Assembly: GCA_007117185.1 (NCBI GenBank)
Contig: SKHA01000129.1
Location: 1-10,896, forward strand
Length of the DNA: 10,896 bases
Source: Spirochaeta sp.
GTDB taxonomy: Bacteria > Spirochaetota > Spirochaetia > DSM-27196 > Alkalispirochaetaceae
Direction of reading: 5' to 3'
Both the position numbers and the translations under genes were made by a program. Positions 5,990-10,896 of this stretch are shown here, one piece after another. Below the pieces are notes generated by a model, which searched no databases, had not been told where the DNA came from, and saw nothing but the letters and a program-made list of their open reading frames with translations. Position 1 is the stretch's first letter, and each line of letters starts with the position of its first letter.

Positions 5990-7652
5990 CGGTCACAACC
6001 GTGTAGGGAAAGCGAATACTCACCCGGGCCCCCCCGGGATCGCGTCGCTCCAGGAATACGCCCCAGGAAGGGCCGAAGAGGCTGCGTACCCGCTGGTGGA
6101 TGTTCCATAGACCGATCCCTCCATCGGCGCTGACCCCTTCCCGGGGGTGGCCGTCGTCGGGAATTGTATCAAACCCCCGGCCGTCGTCCTCCACGATGAT
6201 CTCTACCAGCCCCGGAGGGGGGGCAGGACACCCCCGAAGAATCACCGAAACCTGGACGATTTCCTCCCGATCCGGGGCGATGCCGTGTTCCAGTGCGTTC
6301 TCCACCAGGGGTTGCAGGCAGAACACCGGGCACTGCGGATCGCCATCCAGCGCGGTGTCGTCGATCGTCAAGTCCCAGCGGTCTCCGGTTCGAAGGGTCT
6401 CCAGCAGGAGAAACTGACGCGCCGTCTCTACTTCCCTGCTCAACGGTACCACCGACTCGCGTTCGTAGAGCGATCGCTCCAGGATTGCCGACAGCGCCTG
6501 GATCATGCGGGATACGTTGTCTGCCCCGGACATGCGGGCCGACCAGTTGAGGGTGTTCAGACTGTTCAGCAGGAAGTGCGGACGCACCTGAGCGCGCAGG
6601 CGGGCAAACCGCGCCTCTTCGGCGAGGTGGTGTTCGTGTTCAACTTGCTGGAAGAGCAGCTGGATCTGGTCCAGCATGCGGTTGAACTGTCCCGCCAGCT
6701 GACCCGTCTCATCGTCCCCGAGGGGCGGCATCCGGGTGTTCAGGTTTCCCGCTTCCACCTCCTGAATCTTTTCCCGCAGTACCACCAGGGACCGTGTCGT
6801 CGAAAAGACGTTAAGGACGATGACAACCGCCACCAGCAGGGCCAGCGCCGTCACCAGAATGACTCCGTGGCGCTGCAGCGTGCGAAGTTCCGCCAATACC
6901 TGATCCGCGGCGAGGGGAAACCGAACCACCCACCCATTCTCCATGGTCATAAACAGATCATCTTCATTGCCCCGGGTCCCGGCCGATGCGGTCCCGGCCT
7001 CCTCCAGGATCATGCCATCCTCCAGAATGGACAGCAGATCCCGGGCGTTGATACTTACTGCCGCCACGGCGGCGACGGTGGACCGGTCGTAGGAGCGAAT
7101 CGCCCGCGCTACCGTGAGTTCCAGTGTCTCCGCCGGCCCGTCATCGTGCCAGAGTCGACGTTCTTCGATTGACCAGTGCATCCGCTCGGGCTGACTCAGT
7201 GCCCGTCGATACCATGTGCTTTCCTGGATCACGTCGCGATTTCGGGATGTGTCGGAGACAGTGGCCACCATGATATCCTCGGTGAGAAAGTAGGAGTGCA
7301 TGGTATAGCGGAACATCGAGGTACTGATCAGCCGCATCGTCGACTGTAGTTCCTGGACCGCAAGGAACTGTTCCCCCTGGTCCGGGTCGGACTGGGCGGC
7401 GAGAAACCGCCGACCTGCGGCGCTGGAACTGAGATAGTTTACCGCGGTGGAGAGGGTGCCGGTGATCCGCTCCAGGTGGAGGACCGTCTGCTGCAGCACC
7501 GCGTTCTGACTGGCCATCAACTGTTCCTCGATGATACGACTGGCGACCCGGCTGAAGAGGGCAAACCCCGCCAGCACCGGCACCAGGACGAGGACAGCCA
7601 GCAGAAGTACGAGGCGGGTGCGTATCGACCGTGGCAGGAATCGCGTGGCCAT
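5970..7652 (-). CDS. Membrane sensor histidine kinase (YesM/LytS-type, 560 aa)
   Basis: Inner-membrane sensor that autophosphorylates on His and passes phosphate to the adjacent regulator. TM1 is at about residues 14-34 and TM2 at about 263-283, enclosing a sensor domain of about 230 residues outside the membrane. The HAMP linker spans about 284-337. The His_kinase box is QVRPHFLLNSLN (355-366) with His359; the usual PHFLYN reads PHFLLN. The ATPase domain carries LVENALEHG (449-457, Asn452), EDDGRGF (488-494) and GGIGLWNIHQR (511-521). The start ATG at 7652 has no Shine-Dalgarno but lies six bases after a TACAAT -10 element. The stop overlaps the regulator gene by 20 bases. In YesM-type systems the signal is often an extracellular sugar or a liganded binding protein. 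Here a beta-galactoside is inferred from the neighbours. Confidence 0.94.
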   Translation of the reverse strand: MATRFLPRSIRTRLVLLLAVLVLVPVLAGFALFSRVASRIIEEQLMASQNAVLQQTVLHLERITGTLSTAVNYLSSSAAGRRFLAAQSDPDQGEQFLAVQELQSTMRLISTSMFRYTMHSYFLTEDIMVATVSDTSRNRDVIQESTWYRRALSQPERMHWSIEERRLWHDDGPAETLELTVARAIRSYDRSTVAAVAAVSINARDLLSILEDGMILEEAGTASAGTRGNEDDLFMTMENGWVVRFPLAADQVLAELRTLQRHGVILVTALALLVAVVIVLNVFSTTRSLVVLREKIQEVEAGNLNTRMPPLGDDETGQLAGQFNRMLDQIQLLFQQVEHEHHLAEEARFARLRAQVRPHFLLNSLNTLNWSARMSGADNVSRMIQALSAILERSLYERESVVPLSREVETARQFLLLETLRTGDRWDLTIDDTALDGDPQCPVFCLQPLVENALEHGIAPDREEIVQVSVILRGCPAPPPGLVEIIVEDDGRGFDTIPDDGHPREGVSADGGIGLWNIHQRVRSLFGPSWGVFLERRDPGGARVSIRFPYTVVTDEYPGG

Positions 7653-7670
7653 GGTGCCATTGTAGCACCA
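7652..7670 (-). promoter_or_regulatory. Kinase promoter -10 inside a 19-base palindrome (operator copy 1)
   Basis: On the minus strand this reads TGGTGC-TACAATG-GCACCA, a perfect 6+6 palindrome with a 7-base spacer. TACAAT (7664-7659) is a strong -10 hexamer, preceded by TGC as an extended -10. Six bases separate it from the ATG at 7652, so +1 would fall on or near the A of the start codon. The -35 region is weak. A matching copy serves bgaL at 7697-7715. A protein bound here would block RNA polymerase. Confidence 0.65.
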
Positions 7671-7696
7671 ACTCCCGGTGACAGAGAAAGGGGTTT

Positions 7697-7715
7697 TGGT
7701 GCTATTATTGCAACA
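7697..7715 (+). promoter_or_regulatory. bgaL promoter -10 inside a 19-base palindrome (operator copy 2)
   Basis: On the plus strand this reads TGGTGC-TATTATT-GCAACA, the same 6-7-6 palindrome as at 7652-7670 with one mismatch between arms. TATTAT (7703-7708) is the -10 hexamer with an extended TGC before it. A -35-like GTGACA (7678-7683) lies 19 bases upstream, which is longer than ideal. The ATG begins six bases after the -10, again on the last base of the palindrome, and no Shine-Dalgarno lies within range. A G-run at 7690-7693 is about 20 bases away. Both facts suggest a leaderless mRNA. Confidence 0.65.
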
Positions 7716-9874
7716 TGAACGCGTCTGAAACGATTGTGCACGGAACAGACTACTACCCCGAGCAATGGCTGGAGCAGCCGGAGATTCTGCAGCGCGACGG
7801 TAAGCTGATGATTGAGGCGGGGATCAACACGGTTACCCTTGGTGTTTTTGCCTGGAGCCACCTGGAACCCCGGGAGGGCCACTACCAGCTGGACTGGCTC
7901 GATGAGGCGATCACCCGGCTGGGCGCCGCGTCCATTTCTACCATCCTGGCCACCCCCAGCGGGGCCCGCCCCCCCTGGATGGCCCGGGCATACCCGGAGG
8001 TGCTGCGCACCCGGGAAGACGGACAGCGCGCTGCCTACGGCGGGCGGCACAACCACTGCCCCACCAGCCCGGTCTACCGCGAGAAGGTAGCGGCGATGAA
8101 CGAGGTGCTGGCGCGGCGCTTTGCCGGTCGGGACGAGGTGACCCTCTGGCACATCTCCAACGAATATCAGGGTACCTGCTACTGCCCGTTATGTGCCGCA
8201 GCGTTTCGCCGGTGGTTGCAGGAGGAACACCATGACGATCTGGAGCTGCTGAACCGCCGCTGGTGGTCCAGCTTCTGGAGCCACCGCTACACCGCATGGG
8301 ACCAGATCGAGCCTCCCATGACCCAGGGGGAACGCCATCTCCACGGCCAGATCATCGACTGGAAGCGGTTTGTCTCCCATCAGATCAGTGATTTCGCCCG
8401 CCACGAGGTGGCGGCGATCCGCCGCCACGACGCACTCACCCCCACCACCCACAACCTCATGGGGTTGCACCACAGCCTGGACTCCGCCGATCTGGTGCGG
8501 GAAGTTGATATGGTCGCGGGTGATATCTACCCCGCCTGGGGGCTGCCGCCGGGCAGCGACGACGGGATGCTCCACCGCATCCCCGAAGACGGCGATGTGA
8601 TGCGCAACTATCGGTTCATCCTGGCCTGGTACCGCGGAATCGCCGGTGGGCGCCCATGGCTCCTCATGGAGAGCACCCCCGGTACCACCAACTGGCATCC
8701 TGTGGGCCGTCTCAAGCGCCCGGGAGCCCACGTACTTTCCAGCCTGGCGGCGATCGCCGGGGGAGCCGCCAGTGTGCAGTACTTCCAGTGGCGCCAGGGG
8801 CGCGGGGGGTGGGAGCAGTTTCACGGCTCCGTGATTGACCACGAGGGCAACCGGGGGCGGACATTCCGGGAGGTGCGGGAACTCAGCGCGATCCTGGCAC
8901 AGATGGGCGATCTGGGAGGGGTGGCGGCGGGGCAGCGCATCAACCCCGCGGCGGTGGTGCTGGATACCCCCAACCGCTGGATGATCGAACAGGCTTCCGG
9001 GCCGCGGAACGACGGGCGCCGGGATCCTGTGGAGACGGCGATGCGCCACCATGCCGCCGTGGAGGACCGCGGTCTCACCGCCGATGTGATCCCCGCCGGG
9101 GCCCTGCTGTCCCGGGACGCCCTGGCAGCGCGCCAGGTGATCGTCCTGCCAATGACCGCCCACCTGCCGGAAGGTTCCGCCACCACGTTACGCCAGTGGG
9201 TGTACCAGGGAGGCACCCTGGTGGTCACGTATTTCTCGGGCATCTTCGACCGCTGGCAGCGCCTGGAGGAGGGCGGCTATCCGGCGGGCCTCACCGGCCT
9301 GCTGGGCGTCCGGGTGGAGGAGCGGGATCAGCTCGCCGTCGGTGAGGCCGTCCCCCTCCTGTGGGACGGCCGCGATGCGCCCGGGAGCACCCCCGAAGGC
9401 ATCTCCGGGGCGACCATCCGTGGCGCCGGGCGGGAATACTGCGACATCCTTCGAGTGGAGGTTCAGGAAGTTCCGGGGGACGACGGGGAGGTGGAAATTG
9501 TGGCGCGTTACGGCGGCGAGTTCTACGCCGGAACCCCGGCAATCACGCGGCGATCCTACGGGGCAGGGTACGCGTGGTACCTGGCGTGCCGTCTGGATAC
9601 CGACGCCCTCTCGGAGTTGTACCATCGCGTTCTTCCAGAAAGCAGCGCGCCGCCGTCACCGCCGGGGATACACCGCATGGTGCGTCCCGGCAGGGAGTAC
9701 ACCTGGGAGTTCTACTTCAACCCCACCGAGACAGCCGTTACGTGGCACCCGGGGTTCATCGCCAGTGATAACGCCAACGACCTGCCACCGATCCTGTACC
9801 GCGGGCGTGCAGGACAGGACGGCTCCCTCACCCTGGATAGCTGGGGCAGTGCGGTGGTCCGAAGCAGCCAGTAG
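7715..9874 (+). CDS. bgaL: Beta-galactosidase, glycoside hydrolase family 42 (719 aa)
   Basis: Retaining beta-galactosidase that cleaves terminal beta-D-galactose from oligosaccharides. It has no signal peptide, so it acts in the cytoplasm on imported sugar. The protein opens with the family signature TDYYPEQW (11-18). The acid/base is Glu150 in WHISNEYQG and the nucleophile is Glu319 in LLMESTPG. Cys115, Cys155, Cys157 and Cys160 match the zinc cluster of the Thermus A4 enzyme. The (beta/alpha)8 barrel covers about 1-390, a trimerisation-type domain follows (about 405-630; VIVLPMTAHL, GGTLVVTYFSG), and a small C-terminal beta domain ends the protein. Length is slightly above the usual 650-700. 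A GTG at codon 8 is an alternative start, but ATG at 7715 fits the -10 spacing. The gene is divergent from the kinase. The symbol is used generically for GH42. Confidence 0.96.
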   Translation: MNASETIVHGTDYYPEQWLEQPEILQRDGKLMIEAGINTVTLGVFAWSHLEPREGHYQLDWLDEAITRLGAASISTILATPSGARPPWMARAYPEVLRTREDGQRAAYGGRHNHCPTSPVYREKVAAMNEVLARRFAGRDEVTLWHISNEYQGTCYCPLCAAAFRRWLQEEHHDDLELLNRRWWSSFWSHRYTAWDQIEPPMTQGERHLHGQIIDWKRFVSHQISDFARHEVAAIRRHDALTPTTHNLMGLHHSLDSADLVREVDMVAGDIYPAWGLPPGSDDGMLHRIPEDGDVMRNYRFILAWYRGIAGGRPWLLMESTPGTTNWHPVGRLKRPGAHVLSSLAAIAGGAASVQYFQWRQGRGGWEQFHGSVIDHEGNRGRTFREVRELSAILAQMGDLGGVAAGQRINPAAVVLDTPNRWMIEQASGPRNDGRRDPVETAMRHHAAVEDRGLTADVIPAGALLSRDALAARQVIVLPMTAHLPEGSATTLRQWVYQGGTLVVTYFSGIFDRWQRLEEGGYPAGLTGLLGVRVEERDQLAVGEAVPLLWDGRDAPGSTPEGISGATIRGAGREYCDILRVEVQEVPGDDGEVEIVARYGGEFYAGTPAITRRSYGAGYAWYLACRLDTDALSELYHRVLPESSAPPSPPGIHRMVRPGREYTWEFYFNPTETAVTWHPGFIASDNANDLPPILYRGRAGQDGSLTLDSWGSAVVRSSQ

Positions 9875-9902
9875 CGACGCGGTAAACTCATAACGGTCCA
9901 GG

Positions 9903-10670
9903 CTATCCACACCTCGCCGATCGTTTCGGCATGGAAGAGGACACTTCCACCTCGTCCCGGCCGCCGGCGGTGTAGCCCGGTATCGAGATCCCCTGGTAGT
10001 ACCAGTCGAACATGTCGCGGCGGAGCTTGGCCATCCAGGAGAGCCCTTCTTCCCGGCGGCGCAGGTTGTAGAAGACCACTCCCTCAGCGAAGATCTTCTC
10101 GCTGCTCCCCCTCTTTGAAGCAACTCGGGTGAAGTAGCGGGAGTGGAGCCAGTCCTTGAACCAGGCGCTCCAGTTGTCGAAGGTACGCTCGTGCTCGTGG
10201 AAGGACCGGTAGCGCAGGTCGGTAATTGCTTTGTGGAAGGGGTACCACTCGTGCAGGTCAAGCTGGTACGGGTTGCCGTTGATCCTGGGGCCGATCAGTT
10301 CCCCTGCCTGTTCGCCGTCGGGGTTGACGTACCCTTTACCGATGGAGCGGAAAAGCCCCTCGATCAGGTGGGTCTTCCCCGAAACGATCTGCAGCGGGTC
10401 GATCACGTTCTTGCGGTTCTGGAATGCCACGAGGCGGCCCTTTTCCGTTTTGATTTTGATGTTGGTGCCGTCCAGCTTCTCCACCGCGAAAGTATCGGGA
10501 TCATCGAACACCCATTCGTACCCCCGGTTGATGCGATCCACCACCAGGTAGACCTCCGGTTTCCGCAGGTGAAGTGCGCGGCCCCGGCGACGATAATCCT
10601 CCTTATCCACCTGAAAGGTCTGCCGGATGAAGGGACAGTGCAGTTTGGGAAAATCGCTGAGAGTTTCCAT
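9903..10670 (-). CDS. RNA ligase family protein (Rnl2/DRB0094-like nucleotidyltransferase, 255 aa)
   Basis: Predicted ATP-dependent RNA ligase of the covalent nucleotidyltransferase superfamily, which seals broken RNA through an enzyme-AMP intermediate. Motif I is VEKLDGTNIKIK (63-74) with Lys65 as the likely AMP-bound nucleophile. A motif III/IIIa-like region is GELIGPRINGNPYQL (123-137). Motif IV is AEGVVFYN (195-202) and motif V is AKLRRDMF (214-221) with Lys215. It is close to a minimal ligase core, with only a short polar tail after motif V. Start: ATG at 10670, which shares one base with the stop of the upstream Uma2-like gene (TGATG) and has GGAGGAG 8 bases before it. The open frame reaches 10727 but lies inside the neighbour there. 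It is convergent with bgaL across 28 bases and has no evident link to the sugar genes. The RNA substrate is unknown. Confidence 0.85.
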   Translation of the reverse strand: METLSDFPKLHCPFIRQTFQVDKEDYRRRGRALHLRKPEVYLVVDRINRGYEWVFDDPDTFAVEKLDGTNIKIKTEKGRLVAFQNRKNVIDPLQIVSGKTHLIEGLFRSIGKGYVNPDGEQAGELIGPRINGNPYQLDLHEWYPFHKAITDLRYRSFHEHERTFDNWSAWFKDWLHSRYFTRVASKRGSSEKIFAEGVVFYNLRRREEGLSWMAKLRRDMFDWYYQGISIPGYTAGGRDEVEVSSSMPKRSARCG

Positions 10671-10896
10671 CAGATGCGCTCCTCCCCAAAGATGCGCTCC
10701 ACCTCCACCATAAGCCCGGGGAAACATGCCGATTCCACCGGCCGTCCCTCCAGGGCGATGCGGCTATCCACCAGCTCGAAGTCCTGAAACGCGTGTACCG
10801 TGACGGAACGGTTCACAGGGTCCACGATCCAGCACTCCTTGATCCCGCTTTCCATGTAAAGGTCCACCTTCTTGATGCTGTCTTTACTGCGGGAGG
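10670..10896 (-). CDS. Uma2 family (DUF820) putative endonuclease, N-terminus cut by window edge
   Basis: Only the last 74 residues are visible; the frame is open to the window end. The stretch matches the end of Uma2 proteins: SRSKDSIKKVDLYMESGIKECWIVDP, in which the family usually reads S.S..D...K...Y...G..EYWIVDP, then a VTVHAF strand, and a closing FPGLMVEVERIF. Uma2/DUF820 adopts the PD-(D/E)XK restriction-endonuclease fold; the biological role is not established. The Lys and Tyr of the K...Y helix are present, but the acidic catalytic residues would lie mostly upstream. A GTG at 10867 could open a 65-residue frame, but similarity continues past it, so it is not the real start. The TGA overlaps the ATG of the RNA ligase gene by one base, making the two a coupled pair. 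Confidence 0.75.
   Translation of the reverse strand, partial: SRSKDSIKKVDLYMESGIKECWIVDPVNRSVTVHAFQDFELVDSRIALEGRPVESACFPGLMVEVERIFGEERI
10679..10685 (-). promoter_or_regulatory. Shine-Dalgarno site of the RNA ligase inside the Uma2 gene
   Basis: GGAGGAG on the minus strand ends 8 bases before the ATG at 10670. It lies within the last codons of the Uma2-like gene and selects the start at the TGATG junction over the longer open frame. Confidence 0.7.

Noticed and set aside
4757..6133. 458-codon plus-strand open frame opposite the response regulator
   Set aside because: It is antisense to a regulator with intact receiver and HTH motifs, runs across the regulator/kinase overlap, and shows no recognisable fold.
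6147..7172. 341-codon plus-strand frame opposite the kinase
   Set aside because: Antisense shadow of the kinase HAMP and catalytic domains, with no start signal or motif.
8189..9163. 324-codon minus-strand frame inside bgaL
   Set aside because: Antisense to the GH42 catalytic domain; a composition-driven shadow.
9875..9902. Bidirectional terminator in the convergent gap between bgaL and the RNA ligase
   Set aside because: The 28 bases show no stem and no T-run in either direction.
1..10896. CRISPR array, tRNA/rRNA gene, transposase or attachment site
   Set aside because: I saw no regularly spaced direct repeats, no tRNA-like cloverleaf and no transposase or integrase motif. Weak structural RNAs cannot be excluded by eye.

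Overview
The window comes from a GC-rich bacterium and is densely packed with genes. A Spirochaetota source (Spirochaeta/Alkalispirochaeta-like) is my best guess. The reasons are the solute-binding protein leader ending in WAGGGRE without a lipobox cysteine, a CUT1 sugar importer with no ATPase gene of its own, and a YesM/YesN-type sensor pair. This is inference, not proof.

From the right end of the sugar locus towards base 1, seven minus-strand genes follow one another: a membrane histidine kinase (7652-5970), an AraC-type response regulator (5989-4538, overlapping the kinase by 20 bases), a sugar-binding protein (4438-3080), two importer permeases (2985-2101 and 2101-1265, sharing one base as TGATG), and two short-chain dehydrogenases (1212-469, and 436 running off the window edge). 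Divergent from the kinase, 62 bases away, is a plus-strand GH42 beta-galactosidase (7715-9874). The layout reads as a sense, import, cleave and oxidise module for a beta-galactoside. The kinase senses the sugar or a bound binding protein, the regulator acts on transcription, the importer brings in an oligosaccharide (with an ATPase encoded elsewhere), BgaL hydrolyses it in the cytoplasm, and the dehydrogenases may act on products.

The 62-base gap between the kinase and bgaL is the most striking part. Each gene has the same 19-base palindrome, TGGTGC-N7-GCA(C/A)CA. The -10 hexamer lies inside its spacer and the A of the start codon is its last base. The two copies face away from each other, and neither gene has a Shine-Dalgarno sequence. 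This points to two mirror-image, possibly leaderless promoters under one shared regulator.

Two intercistronic hairpins lie further along. One is between the binding protein and the permeases (3007-3040). The other is between the second permease and the first dehydrogenase (1218-1248), where it covers the ribosome binding site.

Right of bgaL, and convergent with it across only 28 bases, is an unrelated minus-strand pair. It consists of a Uma2-family (DUF820, PD-(D/E)XK nuclease-like) gene cut by the window end (>10896-10670) and an Rnl2/DRB0094-like RNA ligase (10670-9903), joined by TGATG. A coupled putative nuclease and nucleic-acid ligase is the second item worth following.
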